DNA from: Candidatus Obscuribacterales bacterium
Lineage (GTDB): Bacteria; Cyanobacteriota; Vampirovibrionia; Obscuribacterales; Obscuribacteraceae
Assembly (NCBI GenBank): GCA_020050835.1
Contig: JAGVKB010000053.1
Location: 62,001 to 126,000, forward strand
DNA: 64,000 bases
Direction of reading: 5' to 3'
Every line of letters starts with the position of its first letter. Within the stretch, counting starts at the first letter, position 1. Shown here one piece after another: positions 9,584 to 18,612 of the stretch. The translations under genes were made by a program, and so were the position numbers. The notes beneath the pieces were generated by a model. The model was not told the origin of the DNA. It searched no databases and worked only from the letters and a program-made list of their open reading frames with translations.

Positions 9584-10024
9584 CTAATCATCCACCATGC
9601 TTTGCAACTGTCGCGCCAGTAACACTTTCACCCGCAATCTCACCGCTGCGGCACGGCTGCCATTTCCGGAAGCCTCGTAGGTTTCGGCTAGCTTGCTCAA
9701 GGCTGCCGCCATCAGGATTGAGCCAGCCTCTCCGTTGCGTTCATACGTTTCGACAGCCGTTTCATATGCAGCCTCCGCCGCGGCATAATCCTTATGTTCG
9801 ACATAAAAGTCGGCCAATCTCAACAGGATCCCCCCGATCTCTTTGCTGTAATGGCCGAGAGACTTCCTAGCAAGCGCTATCGCTTTGGCATAAAGCGGCT
9901 CCACCTCTGCTTCGGTTCCGAGCTGTCGAGCACGTTCGGCGGCGGCTACAAATACTTTCCAGACCGGAATATCTGCCTGCTTAGAGTCCATATACCAGCT
10001 CAGTTGATGTGGTCCAGTCATCAT
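9584..10024 (-). CDS. TPR repeat protein
   Basis: 146 aa from ATG 10024 (TTG at 10039 is an alternative; ATG 10021 is adjacent). Three consecutive tetratricopeptide-like helical pairs are visible: ARQLGTEAEVEPLYAKAIALARKSLG, then LLRLADFYVEHKDYAAAEAAYETAVETYE, then ALSKLAETYEASGNGSRAAAVRLRV. There is no signal peptide or membrane segment, so a cytoplasmic adaptor role is likely. It is divergent from the histidine kinase, with the palindrome at 10229-10270 between them. No specific function can be assigned. Confidence 0.75.
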   Translation of the reverse strand: MMTGPHQLSWYMDSKQADIPVWKVFVAAAERARQLGTEAEVEPLYAKAIALARKSLGHYSKEIGGILLRLADFYVEHKDYAAAEAAYETAVETYERNGEAGSILMAAALSKLAETYEASGNGSRAAAVRLRVKVLLARQLQSMVDD

Positions 10025-10452
10025 CAGATTCACGTGCAACAGATTTCCCTAAAAGTTACTGCTCTCCTCGTTCGAATTGGCGGTAGGAAAGCTGGGGGGC
10101 TAACCTCTGGCTAACCCCTCAGAATCCTGCGTGTTATCCGGGAAAAGGATTAATCCTATTGTCCTAAAATTCGCGAAATCCGCCATCCCCGCCCGATATG
10201 AACTTTCGAGGCAATAAAACGGAAGGGCGATCATCGTTTCAGTGATGCCGGCATCACTGAAACAGTGATCGACCCGGACTGCAAGCCGGAAAGCAAAGCC
10301 CAGTCGAAGAATGCTTGGTCAGCTGCAAATCGATTCTAATATATACCGACCCATGCAGAAGTCTGCCAGAGGCGGGTATAAGAACCTTAAGGCAATTAGC
10401 GCAATCTGCCAAGACAGCTGAGAGACTGCCGTATTGCAGTCCGTCGGTCAAG
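10025..10452. other. 428-bp divergent intergenic region
   Basis: It lies between the TPR gene (minus) and the histidine kinase (plus). It holds the long palindrome at 10229-10270. The frame open from 10315 into the kinase has no ribosome-binding site and is not counted as coding. No other gene or RNA is seen. Confidence 0.6.
10229..10270. promoter_or_regulatory. 42-bp near-perfect palindrome with a 28-bp perfect core
   Basis: The core 10236-10263 (GTTTCAGTGATG-CC-GG-CATCACTGAAAC) reads identically on both strands. Outer arms GATCATC/AGTGATC extend it with a mismatch. It has no T tract, so it does not look like an intrinsic terminator. Its position in a divergent promoter region next to a sensor kinase suggests an operator for a dimeric regulator or a cruciform-forming element. 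Confidence 0.7.
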
Positions 10453-13407
10453 ATGCGGGCCAATTCAATCGACATGGCAACCAGCGAACGAGCACTAAAC
10501 TTTCAAACTACGACGCTGGATGACACGCCACCGGGAGTACGCGTAACCGGGCGTTTCAAGTCTTTCGCCGAGATAGCCGGCTGGGTCGTGTTGGTGTTTT
10601 CAGCGCTTGGCGCAGCCGCCTTGACTTTAGACATGGCCGGCGCGCAGAAAGCGCTCGCCGGACAAAGCCTCTCAATCATATCGCTTTGCAGCTTTGCACT
10701 TTGTGGACTATCGTTGGCAATCCAGGCGAAGCCGCTCAGAAAGATCTGGCTGCGCAATGCCGGCAAGCTAATGTCGCTTCTGGTTGTCTGGCAAGCACTT
10801 TGGCAGGTAAGCGGTCAAATCCAGACGCTGCTGGCCAGCGGGCTGCGGCTCGATGCCGTCCAATTCAACCAGTGGACCGCCAGCTTTATCGGTCCGGGCC
10901 AGCATCCGGATGTAATCGCTTACGCTCTATCTCTGGTAGGTTTGGCGCTACTTTTAATGGTCGAGCCGCCGATTAGCTATCGCCAGAAGCCGCGTCGACA
11001 GGATAACCTTCGCGCCGGCGCTGCCTCTTTGCTGGCTATCGTCGGCTATTCTTGCACGATCGCCGGCGGACTCTTCCTGCCCCCACTTTCGGCGCTGGCG
11101 CTCACCATTTTGTTTTTGGGAATCATCCTGGCTCAGCCGGACCGCGGTCCGATCGCTATTGTCGTCTCGGACGGACTGGGCGGATTGGTCGCTCGCCGGC
11201 TGTTTTTCACGGCGCTCGGCGTGCCACTGGCTGTCTCCTGGCTCAACCTGGCTCTGGCTGAAGCCGGTCTCTATCAGGCCGGATTTGGCTCTTTCTTTCT
11301 GGTATCGACTGTAATCATCGTCTTGACCGCCATCATTATTTTCAATTCGGCCTCCCTTGAACGAATAGATCGGCAAAGAGCACAGGCGGAATCGGTCCAG
11401 CGGGAAAACGAGCGCAGACTGACTATCCAATATCTACTGACAGAGGTGCTTGCCGAATCAGGCTCGCTCGAAGAAGCGATTCCGCGCGTGCTGCAAACCG
11501 CCTGTCAAAGCGTCGGTTGGGCGACCGGCACTTTCTGGCTGGTAGATAAAGACTCCGCATATCTCAAACTGGGCGGATTCTGGCATTTGCCGGGACTGGA
11601 TGTCTCGAACTTTGAAAAGGCCTGCCGAGAGGCCAAATTCGAGCGTGGCATCGGATTACCGGGCCGAGTCTGGGCCACCGGCGAGTCGCTTTACCTTTCC
11701 ACGGCGGTTGCCGACAGCAGCTTTTTCCGCGGTCGAGTGGCGCTCAAACACGGCTTGCATGCCGGTCTCGGTCTGCCGATCACCGCCGGAGACGAGGTAA
11801 TCGGAGTATTGGAGTTTTTCAGCAGAGAGACCAGGCGCAGCGATGACGGACTGATGCAGATCTTTATGAACTTCGCAGCCCAACTCGGACAGTTTATTCA
11901 ACGCAAACAAGCAGAAGAGGCACTGGGAGCCAATCAACTATTAACTCGCATGATCATCGAGCAAGCATATGACGCCTTTATCGCGATCGACCACGACGGC
12001 AAGATTACCGACTGGAACACTCAAGCCGAGCAGACCTTCGGCTGGTCCAGGCGGGAGGCGCTCGGGCGCAACTTCGACGAGCTTATTTTGCCGGCGGAGA
12101 ACTCGCAGCCGGAAGCCTCCGGTCTCGACCGCTTTCTTTCCAGCGGCGGTTCGCTGCAATTACGCCGGCGGGGCGAGCTGACTGCAATCGACAAGACCGG
12201 CAGGAAGTTTCCAGTCGAAATCGCCTTGATTCCGGTTTCGTCAGACGATCAGCAAACGTACTGCGCCTTCCTTCACGACATTACAGAACGGAAACGAGCG
12301 CAGGAGCTGTTCGTGCAATCGATGCAAGTGGAGCAACGGGTCGGGCAGGCGATTTCCGAAAATGCACCGCTGGCAATAGCCCGGCTCGATCAAGACCTGG
12401 CAATCACAGCCGTCAATCCGACGATGGAGAAGCTTCTGAGCAAATCTGTCACAGAGCTGATTGGGCAAACGCTCTTCGATGCCGTACCAGGCCTTTCTCG
12501 CAGCCCATTTATTAACACAGTTAAAACCGGAGAGCCGTTTCTGGCGGACAATTTCAAAGTTTCTCTACCGCATGCCGCCAACAGCCGCGATGCGTTCTGG
12601 GATATCGCCGTCTGGCCGATCAAGATCGGTGAAGGGGAGCCAGCTGAATTGATCTTCCTGGCCTCGGATGCCACCGAGCGCGTCGAGTTAGTGCAACAAC
12701 GCGAAGATTTCGTAGCCACCCTCACCCACGACTTGAAAGCACCACTGATGGGGGCAGACAGAACGCTGCAGCTCTTGCTCGAGGACGCCTTCGGTCCGCT
12801 CGATTTGAAGGAGAAGGACGTAATCGCCAAGCTCAAGAACAGCAATCAAGATCTGCTAAACATGATTGAGAACCTGCTGGAGATTTACCGCTACGAGTCC
12901 GGCAGCGAGCAATTCATTTTCGAAGAGGTAGAACTTGCGCCGTTGGTCAACCGAGCCGTTCAAGTTCTCTCTCCGCTGGCCCAGGCTAAGAACATCCGGC
13001 TCAAATCACATCTGCCATCCGATCTCGGAAACATTCAGGCGGACGCTATGGCGCTCGCGCGGGTGATGACCAATCTGATCATCAACGCCATCAAATTTAC
13101 GGCCACCGGCGGCTATTGCGAAGTCAGAGCAGAGCTTCTGCCGGACGGAGTCCTAATCGAAGTTGAGGACAACGGGATCGGCATCAAACTGGAAGAGCAA
13201 GAGAAGCTCTTTCAACGGTTTTGGCGTGCGGAATCCAGCATCTACAAAACCGGCAGCGGGCTCGGACTGTACTTGTGCTGGCAAATAGTCTCGGCCCATA
13301 ACGGCAAAATATCCTGCCGGAGCGAACACGACAGCGGCACTACTTTTAGTATCACTCTGCCGACAGCCCAGGCGGTCAGATCGCGAGCGGCCACTCGCGC
13401 CGGGTAG
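10453..13407 (+). CDS. Membrane sensor histidine kinase with GAF and two PAS domains
   Basis: 984 aa from ATG 10453 (ATG 10474 is also possible). The N-terminal part (about 35-310) has about eight hydrophobic segments. A coiled linker and a GAF domain (about 320-495) follow, then PAS1 (about 500-625, ending FLHDITERKRA) and PAS2 (about 640-755). The HisKA domain carries the phospho-acceptor in LTHDLKAPL (about 765). The ATPase domain has the N box NLIINAIKF, G1 DNGIGI, F box FQRFWRAESS and G2 GSGLGLYLC, all intact. It is therefore an active hybrid-free kinase sensing in the membrane and cytosol. It is convergent with a NarL-type regulator 5 bp away, its most likely partner, although HisKA kinases more often pair with OmpR-type regulators. 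Confidence 0.93.
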   Translation: MRANSIDMATSERALNFQTTTLDDTPPGVRVTGRFKSFAEIAGWVVLVFSALGAAALTLDMAGAQKALAGQSLSIISLCSFALCGLSLAIQAKPLRKIWLRNAGKLMSLLVVWQALWQVSGQIQTLLASGLRLDAVQFNQWTASFIGPGQHPDVIAYALSLVGLALLLMVEPPISYRQKPRRQDNLRAGAASLLAIVGYSCTIAGGLFLPPLSALALTILFLGIILAQPDRGPIAIVVSDGLGGLVARRLFFTALGVPLAVSWLNLALAEAGLYQAGFGSFFLVSTVIIVLTAIIIFNSASLERIDRQRAQAESVQRENERRLTIQYLLTEVLAESGSLEEAIPRVLQTACQSVGWATGTFWLVDKDSAYLKLGGFWHLPGLDVSNFEKACREAKFERGIGLPGRVWATGESLYLSTAVADSSFFRGRVALKHGLHAGLGLPITAGDEVIGVLEFFSRETRRSDDGLMQIFMNFAAQLGQFIQRKQAEEALGANQLLTRMIIEQAYDAFIAIDHDGKITDWNTQAEQTFGWSRREALGRNFDELILPAENSQPEASGLDRFLSSGGSLQLRRRGELTAIDKTGRKFPVEIALIPVSSDDQQTYCAFLHDITERKRAQELFVQSMQVEQRVGQAISENAPLAIARLDQDLAITAVNPTMEKLLSKSVTELIGQTLFDAVPGLSRSPFINTVKTGEPFLADNFKVSLPHAANSRDAFWDIAVWPIKIGEGEPAELIFLASDATERVELVQQREDFVATLTHDLKAPLMGADRTLQLLLEDAFGPLDLKEKDVIAKLKNSNQDLLNMIENLLEIYRYESGSEQFIFEEVELAPLVNRAVQVLSPLAQAKNIRLKSHLPSDLGNIQADAMALARVMTNLIINAIKFTATGGYCEVRAELLPDGVLIEVEDNGIGIKLEEQEKLFQRFWRAESSIYKTGSGLGLYLCWQIVSAHNGKISCRSEHDSGTTFSITLPTAQAVRSRAATRAG

Positions 13408-13412
13408 AGCGA

Positions 13413-14051
13413 TCAAACCAGCCCCTGCCTGAGCGCCTTAATCGCTGCTTGAGTTCGGTCGGAGACCGCCAACTTCTCGGTGATGTGCCGCACATGCGTC
13501 CTGACCGTCTCAACACTCAAACAGAGACTGGCAGCAATTTTTTGATTGCTTAAACCATCAACTATCAAGCGGAGCACTTCTATTTCACGCTGGGACAGCG
13601 GTGTTTCAGTTGGTGACTGCGTGGCTTGGGCACGCAAGACTCGACTGGCGATGCGCGGGTCTATCCAGCCGGCTCCGTCATGGACCGCCTTGATCGCCAT
13701 GACCAACTGGTCGCTTGGAATATCCTTCACGCAATAACCATCGGCTCCGGCGGCGAAGGCGGCAAAGATGTCCGTATCGCTGTCGTGTGAAGTCAGCATA
13801 ATCACACGCGTTTCGGCCGCTCGCTCCTTAATCTGCCTGGTGGCATCGATGCCGTTCAACACCGGCAGGCCAATGTCGATCAAGACGATGTGCGGTTTTA
13901 TCGTGACGGCTGCTTTGACAGCCGAGCCACCATCTTCCTCCTCACCGACGATTTTCAATTCAGACACGCGCTCGAGTGCCGCTTTTAATCCCAATCTCGT
14001 AATTTCGTGGTCTTCGACGATCAAAACTTCGATCTTCTGATTCTCGGTCAT
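13413..14051 (-). CDS. NarL/FixJ-type response regulator
   Basis: 212 aa. The receiver (about 7-125) has E13/D14, phospho-acceptor D59 in VLIDIGLP, T87 in LTSHD and K109 in YCVKD. The LuxR-type HTH (about 150-210) reads LSQREIEVLRLIVDG and SNQKIAASLCLSVETVRTH. It is about 60% identical by eye to the regulator at 6.1 kb. It is the last gene on the minus strand after the lipase-like gene (19 bp gap), so it may be co-transcribed with the GH3 operon. It is tail-to-tail with the histidine kinase, so it could also serve that sensor. Confidence 0.93.
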   Translation of the reverse strand: MTENQKIEVLIVEDHEITRLGLKAALERVSELKIVGEEEDGGSAVKAAVTIKPHIVLIDIGLPVLNGIDATRQIKERAAETRVIMLTSHDSDTDIFAAFAAGADGYCVKDIPSDQLVMAIKAVHDGAGWIDPRIASRVLRAQATQSPTETPLSQREIEVLRLIVDGLSNQKIAASLCLSVETVRTHVRHITEKLAVSDRTQAAIKALRQGLV

Positions 14052-14070
14052 TCACTCGGCTCCGTCGCAA

Positions 14071-15273
14071 TCAACCTGCATTCTTGTTAGCCGTGGATTC
14101 CGTGCCTTGACTTTCAGGCTGTCTCTTCAAATGCTTGTCCAACCAAACATGAACTAGATCGATATCAGCGTCCGTAAATTGGTTTTCCTCAAAGACCAGG
14201 TGCTCGGCATTGTGGATCAGCTCAAGCTGGCGGTCGGGGGTTGCCAGCTTATTGTAAAGCTCAACCGTGCCTTCCGGGCGAACCAGTCTGTCCTTGCAGC
14301 CTTGTACGATCAGGACCGGAAGAGTCTTGATCTTCTTGGCGCTTTCGTGATTCTGGTTCATGAACGACTGAAATTGAATTAGCTCGTTGGGAGACAGATT
14401 CATGCGCGCGAGCGGATCTTTCTCCCAGGCTTCTCGCAACTCTTGCTTCTGAGTGGCTTGCTCGATTACTCCCTGGCCAACATTGAACTGTTTGTTGGGA
14501 CCATCCAATAGATGCAGGGCGACCTTCAATGCGGTTCTCTTCTGCTGAAAGCGATCGCCGGCAGGCACTGAAGAGATCAGACCGTCGACCAGGTCCGGAT
14601 AAAGTGCTGCTGCGCGCAAGGCGATTGCACCGCCCATCGACTCGCCCAGAACAAACACAGGCAGTCCGGGGTGGGCGCGATGAATGACATCGAGAGTCGC
14701 TTTCACATCAGAAAGGCAACCGTCGAAATCTACTCGCTCTCTGCCTCTTGCTTCCATCCAGGAGCCGAAGCCGCGAACATCGATCGCATAGGTGGCGATC
14801 CCGAGACGGGCCATGCGCTTACCAAAGTCTTCATAGGTACCGTTATGGAGACCGAGACCGTGCACACACAGCAGCGCCGCCTTAACCGGCACGTCCGGGT
14901 CTACCCAGGCCAGACAGGGCGCATTGCCTCGCCGTTTCTTGCGAAGAGTTTGTGCTTTCTTGCCGGAGCCGCCCTTACCAGCAGCCTTCGGAGCGGAAGA
15001 CTCCTTGCCGTCCGCCGGTTTCGATAACTCGGCAGTACCAGCCTGTACAGTTTTAGAAGGCGGCGACTGTGATGACTGCGGCTCTAAAGTCCGGTCGCCG
15101 GAGCCGGACCCAATCGATTCAGTCGATGCTGGCGTGCCGCTTACCGGAGACTGGCTCATAGCAGCGGAAGCCGCCGACAATGTCAACAGCAATGCAATTA
15201 AACAACACCGGGGCGTAAGAGGTTTCACTGAATTCTCACTTGTCGAATTTGAGCGAATCCGCTTTGTTGCCAT
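14071..15273 (-). CDS. Secreted alpha/beta hydrolase, monoacylglycerol lipase-like
   Basis: 400 aa from ATG 15273. The N-terminal signal has a CCLIALLLTLSAASAAMS core; its CC pair is not a convincing lipobox. A disordered Ser/Pro/Lys-rich linker (about 45-110) follows. The hydrolase domain (about 115-385) has LCVHGLGLHNGTYEDF as oxyanion-hole strand, the nucleophile elbow GESMGG, the acid in GCKDRLV and the catalytic His in NAEHLVFEE. This is the serine aminopeptidase S33/monoglyceride lipase pattern. It is probably periplasmic and cleaves monoacylglycerols or related esters. It follows the SDR at 15.3 kb by 30 bp and may be the distal part of that operon. Confidence 0.88.
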   Translation of the reverse strand: MATKRIRSNSTSENSVKPLTPRCCLIALLLTLSAASAAMSQSPVSGTPASTESIGSGSGDRTLEPQSSQSPPSKTVQAGTAELSKPADGKESSAPKAAGKGGSGKKAQTLRKKRRGNAPCLAWVDPDVPVKAALLCVHGLGLHNGTYEDFGKRMARLGIATYAIDVRGFGSWMEARGRERVDFDGCLSDVKATLDVIHRAHPGLPVFVLGESMGGAIALRAAALYPDLVDGLISSVPAGDRFQQKRTALKVALHLLDGPNKQFNVGQGVIEQATQKQELREAWEKDPLARMNLSPNELIQFQSFMNQNHESAKKIKTLPVLIVQGCKDRLVRPEGTVELYNKLATPDRQLELIHNAEHLVFEENQFTDADIDLVHVWLDKHLKRQPESQGTESTANKNAG

Positions 15274-15303
15274 CAATCAGCTGGCAGTTCCACTCAAATT
15301 CTC

Positions 15304-16314
15304 TCATGTCTTGAGATTTAAGGCAGCGTCTACCCCGCTTGCCGGTTTTGCACCAAGATAGTACGGCGCTACCCGGCGAATCAGTTGCTCGAAATCAGTC
15401 TGCTGGTAAGCCAACTCGGCGATTGCCTTGCCGGCTGAGAAGAAAATTTTCTGCTGAGACAGCCAGGCCACTTGCCGGGTCAACGCCGGTCTCCTTCCCA
15501 AAAGCGGCAAGACCAACTCAGAGATTTGTCCCGCCAACTCGACTAAGGCTCCTGGAATTTCGAAACGTGGTTCAGGAGCTCCCAGAACACGCGACACGAT
15601 CACTGTCGCCTCACGATAAGTCAGATTGGCACTGGAAAGCACATAACGTTGTCCGACTTGGCCCATCGTTAAGGCGTTAAGATGAGCGTCGACCACGTCC
15701 TCGATGTCACAAAAGGACACGCCTCCGGCTGGCCAACCCATCAACCATCCTTTTGAAAGCGCCATAAAGATCGCCTTGTGGTGCGGATGGGTATCGCCTT
15801 CACCAAGCACGATGCCAGGGCACAACATAATTACCGGCAAGCCTCTTTGCTGATATTCACGCACAACCAGCTCGCCTTCGTGCTTCGTATCGCAGTAATT
15901 CAAACCGCGACCGCTCAGATTGTAGACGAAGCTTTCATCGCCAACTTGCCCGTCCGGCGGAATACCCATCGCCGCGACAGAGCTTGTGTGAATTACGCGT
16001 TGAACGCCTGATTTCAGGCAGGAGTCCAAAACATTGCGCGTGCCAGCTACATTGATTCGATACTGCCTGTCTCTGACCGCCTTTTGATAAGAAACCAGAC
16101 CGGCCAGATGATACACCGCTTCGCTACCGGTGACGGCGGCAGCAACTTTGTCGAAGTCCATGATGTCGGCTACGATATGCTCTGCCGACAGGCTGGCCAA
16201 GCAAGGACGCAAGGTCGAGCGCCCCAGGGTTCTAACAGTATGACCCTGCGCGACCAGTTTGGCAACGAGCTTCGAGCCGATAAATCCGCTGGCACCAGTA
16301 ACAAGAATCTTCAT
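15304..16314 (-). CDS. NAD-dependent epimerase/dehydratase (extended SDR)
   Basis: 336 aa. The N-terminal Rossmann motif is TGASGFIGSKLV. VYHLAGLV lies near 70, a Ser in HTSSVAAMG near 115, and the catalytic YCDTKHEGE (Y-x3-K) near 145. It resembles dihydroflavonol reductase or 3-beta-hydroxysteroid dehydrogenase relatives that reduce or epimerise a polyketide, terpenoid or sugar carbonyl. Its ATG overlaps the stop of the upstream gene (ATGA at 16311-16314), so it is translationally coupled. It is one of three extended SDRs in the same operon, which points to successive steps on one scaffold. The substrate is unknown. Confidence 0.88.
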   Translation of the reverse strand: MKILVTGASGFIGSKLVAKLVAQGHTVRTLGRSTLRPCLASLSAEHIVADIMDFDKVAAAVTGSEAVYHLAGLVSYQKAVRDRQYRINVAGTRNVLDSCLKSGVQRVIHTSSVAAMGIPPDGQVGDESFVYNLSGRGLNYCDTKHEGELVVREYQQRGLPVIMLCPGIVLGEGDTHPHHKAIFMALSKGWLMGWPAGGVSFCDIEDVVDAHLNALTMGQVGQRYVLSSANLTYREATVIVSRVLGAPEPRFEIPGALVELAGQISELVLPLLGRRPALTRQVAWLSQQKIFFSAGKAIAELAYQQTDFEQLIRRVAPYYLGAKPASGVDAALNLKT

Positions 16315-17267
16315 TGCTGACTCAATGCCGCGTAACTCCTCAGCGCCTGGTGAAGCGGGGTAGACCTACCACCGGTAAGCTCCTGCAGGCGATTCTCCCG
16401 GCAGATGTTGTGCTGAGTGGACAACGTCACTTGATCGCTGGTTACCAATGGCACATTTTGAACCAGTTCACAAAAAAATGCCGCAAGTCTTGCCAGCGGC
16501 GCCGGAACATTCTTGATTGGTTTGTTAACAGACAAAACGGACATCAGCATCTCAACCAGTCTCCTGAGCGTGATCACCTCCGGTCCGCCCAGCTCGACCA
16601 CCCTGCCATCATAGGCATCGCTCGTCAATAGAGCGACGAGCGCCTGCGCCAGATCGCCTACGTACAAGGGCTGCACCTTGTTTTCGCCACCTTCGATTAA
16701 CGGCACCTGCGGGCGCTTCGGATCGAGAATTAAGTCACAGTAACGCTTGATCAGCTTGCTGTCTCGACGTCCGACCGCGCGACCGACAATTAATGAGGGG
16801 CGGGCTATTATGGACTTGAGCTTGCTGGCTTTGACATGCTGCTCGGCTTTCCACTTGGTGGATTGGTATTTTGTTTTGGCATCATCAGCGGTGCCGAGCG
16901 CTGTCACTAAAAGTACGCGCGGGACCTGCTGGAGCAGGCATTCGTTGACAAGCGCCTGAGTCACCCGAAAATGCAGATCGTCGAGGCTCTGCCCTTTGGG
17001 CGGTGCAACCGAGCCTACCAAATTGACCGCTGTGTCGGCCCCTCGAAAAGCCACGCTGACTGACGGGTCCATCTGCAGAAGATCACCGACATAGGTTTGA
17101 GCGCTCAAACTTCTCAAGAAATCGATCTCTCTTGAATCAGTCGATGGTCTGACCAGACAGTTAACAGCGAATCCTTTTTCGATCAGAGCGGAGACCAGGT
17201 GACCACCGATATAACCGCTGGCCCCCACTACAACTATTGTCTGTCGCTTGCCTGCCGCGCTCGTCAC
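16311..17267 (-). CDS. NAD(P)-binding atypical SDR (NmrA/complex I NDUFA9-like)
   Basis: 318 aa from GTG 17267, which overlaps the upstream stop (GTGA). The cofactor motif is GASGYIGGHLV, with LVRPST as the expected NADP-selecting arm. NLVGSVAPP follows, then LLVTALGTADDA and YQSTKWKAEQ (Y-x3-K-like). This arrangement is that of atypical SDRs that bind NAD(P) and may or may not catalyse. Members often act in quinone or lipid metabolism. Coupling to both neighbours says it works in the same pathway. There is no membrane segment. The specific reaction is unassigned. Confidence 0.85.
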   Translation of the reverse strand: MTSAAGKRQTIVVVGASGYIGGHLVSALIEKGFAVNCLVRPSTDSREIDFLRSLSAQTYVGDLLQMDPSVSVAFRGADTAVNLVGSVAPPKGQSLDDLHFRVTQALVNECLLQQVPRVLLVTALGTADDAKTKYQSTKWKAEQHVKASKLKSIIARPSLIVGRAVGRRDSKLIKRYCDLILDPKRPQVPLIEGGENKVQPLYVGDLAQALVALLTSDAYDGRVVELGGPEVITLRRLVEMLMSVLSVNKPIKNVPAPLARLAAFFCELVQNVPLVTSDQVTLSTQHNICRENRLQELTGGRSTPLHQALRSYAALSQQ

Positions 17268-17551
17268 TCAGTTGCTCCAGTCCGGGTAAGGCGCCGCCAG
17301 ATGTGTCTGATTAATGTAACTTCACCCACTTCATTGCCCTGCGCTCTGTGCCCGACATACTGCAAAAGGTAGCCGCAAATCACCAGACCCAACCCATCCA
17401 GAGGCGCTCCGGAAAGCATCCGGTACCCCCCCAAAAATGCCATCGGCACACCGCAGAGGTGCAGCAGCGCGTTAACAGGGTGGGCGTGGCGCTGTCCATA
17501 ATCGACCAGAAACCAGCAAACTTTTGAAAGCGCCTTCGTCAGCGAGGTCAT
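17264..17551 (-). CDS. Mpo1-like (DUF962) small membrane protein
   Basis: 95 aa from ATG 17551, which overlaps the upstream SDR stop (ATGA). That start is preferred to one at 17584, which would overlap by 37 bp. It keeps the family signature DYGQRHAHPVNALLHLCGVP followed by two short hydrophobic segments and QYVGH with a nearby acidic residue. In yeast, Mpo1 is an iron-dependent dioxygenase that shortens 2-hydroxy fatty acids, and the conserved histidines bind the metal. Here H-x-H-P-x-N and the later GH are present. It is shorter than most members. It suggests a fatty-acyl substrate for the operon, but catalysis is not shown. Confidence 0.75.
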   Translation of the reverse strand: MTSLTKALSKVCWFLVDYGQRHAHPVNALLHLCGVPMAFLGGYRMLSGAPLDGLGLVICGYLLQYVGHRAQGNEVGEVTLIRHIWRRLTRTGATE

Positions 17552-18612
17552 GCTTGCAAGACCTCGTCGCGGCATGTGTTGCAAGCGGTGGAGCGGTTTC
17601 GCTCGGACTGGATATGTTCGAGCGTCCTGGTCATCCCTTGCGAAAATGGTATGCGATCTACGTAACCAAGCTCGCGCTCGGCCTTTGCGATCGAAAAACC
17701 TTGATTGACACCGGCCAGCCGAAATGCCGCGCGCGAGAAGCGAGCAAGTTTACGCTGGGTAGTCACCGGCAAGGCCGGTGCAATGGTCGAGACCAGCTCG
17801 CAAAACAAGCGGGCGGCCGGCCGCGGCACCACCCTGGTTACAGGCGGCAGAGCCAGGCGAGTGCAGATGAAGTCGAAGAGCTGCTTCTTAGTGACGCGCT
17901 CACCGTCAGTCAGATTGTAAACTTGACCGTAGGCAGCCTGGTTCAAGAATGTTGCTTCGATCGCTCGGCAAAGATTCTGACTGTAGATGAGATTGGTTTC
18001 GCGCTGGCCGCCATCGATCAAGAACACTTTGCCGCCGGTCAAAGAAGAGATCAGTCTGGGCATCCAGGCCCGCTCTCCCGGTCCGTAAATGAAGCCCGGT
18101 CTGGCGATTGTGATGGCGACCTTAGCAAAGCCGAATTGCTGGATGAGAAGCTTTTCCGCCTCCACCTTCGAATCGGCATAAGCCTCTCCACAATACCTAA
18201 GCGGAGCCTCCTCGGTCAGATTGAAACTATCGTTTTGATCGGTGATCACCGAAAGACTGCTGACATGGACGAACTGCTTTACTGCCGCATCAGCTGCAGA
18301 GCGCATCGCTGTGCGAGTACCCTCGACATTGGTGGAAAAGATGTCCGCTCGACTACCATAGGGATCGACCGTGCCAGCCGCATGGACGACCAGATCATGA
18401 CCGCTCATCACGGCAGAGAGGCGCTGCCCGTCTAAGATATCACCTTCAACCAGCTCGAATCGACCTTCGGTCTGCAAATGGGCCAGCTCATCGCGCTTGC
18501 TGGTCCGGCGAATCAGCCCTGTCACCCGGTAGCCTCTGGCCACCAGATAGGAGACGAGCTCTCGCCCAACCATTCCTGATGCACCGGTCACAAAAACACG
18601 CGGCAGACTCAT
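17548..18612 (-). CDS. Extended SDR, NAD-dependent epimerase/3-beta-HSD-like
   Basis: 354 aa. The cofactor motif is TGASGMVGRELV at the N-terminus. VVHAAGTVDPYG lies near 70, HVSSLSVI near 118, and the catalytic Tyr-x3-Lys near 148 in YADSKVEAE. IARPGFIYGPGE follows, typical of the family. A hydrophobic C-terminal region (about 240-300) may contact a lipid substrate. ATG 18612 overlaps the stop of the GH3 gene (ATGA). It is the first of three SDRs downstream of GH3. The role is likely reduction, oxidation or decarboxylation of a sterol-like, fatty or sugar intermediate; it cannot be narrowed. Confidence 0.88.
   Translation of the reverse strand: MSLPRVFVTGASGMVGRELVSYLVARGYRVTGLIRRTSKRDELAHLQTEGRFELVEGDILDGQRLSAVMSGHDLVVHAAGTVDPYGSRADIFSTNVEGTRTAMRSAADAAVKQFVHVSSLSVITDQNDSFNLTEEAPLRYCGEAYADSKVEAEKLLIQQFGFAKVAITIARPGFIYGPGERAWMPRLISSLTGGKVFLIDGGQRETNLIYSQNLCRAIEATFLNQAAYGQVYNLTDGERVTKKQLFDFICTRLALPPVTRVVPRPAARLFCELVSTIAPALPVTTQRKLARFSRAAFRLAGVNQGFSIAKAERELGYVDRIPFSQGMTRTLEHIQSERNRSTACNTCRDEVLQA

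Noticed and set aside
17524-18435. 303-codon plus-strand open frame
   Set aside because: It lies wholly antisense to the SDR gene at 17548-18612, whose catalytic motifs are intact; the frame has no family motifs and is a shadow.
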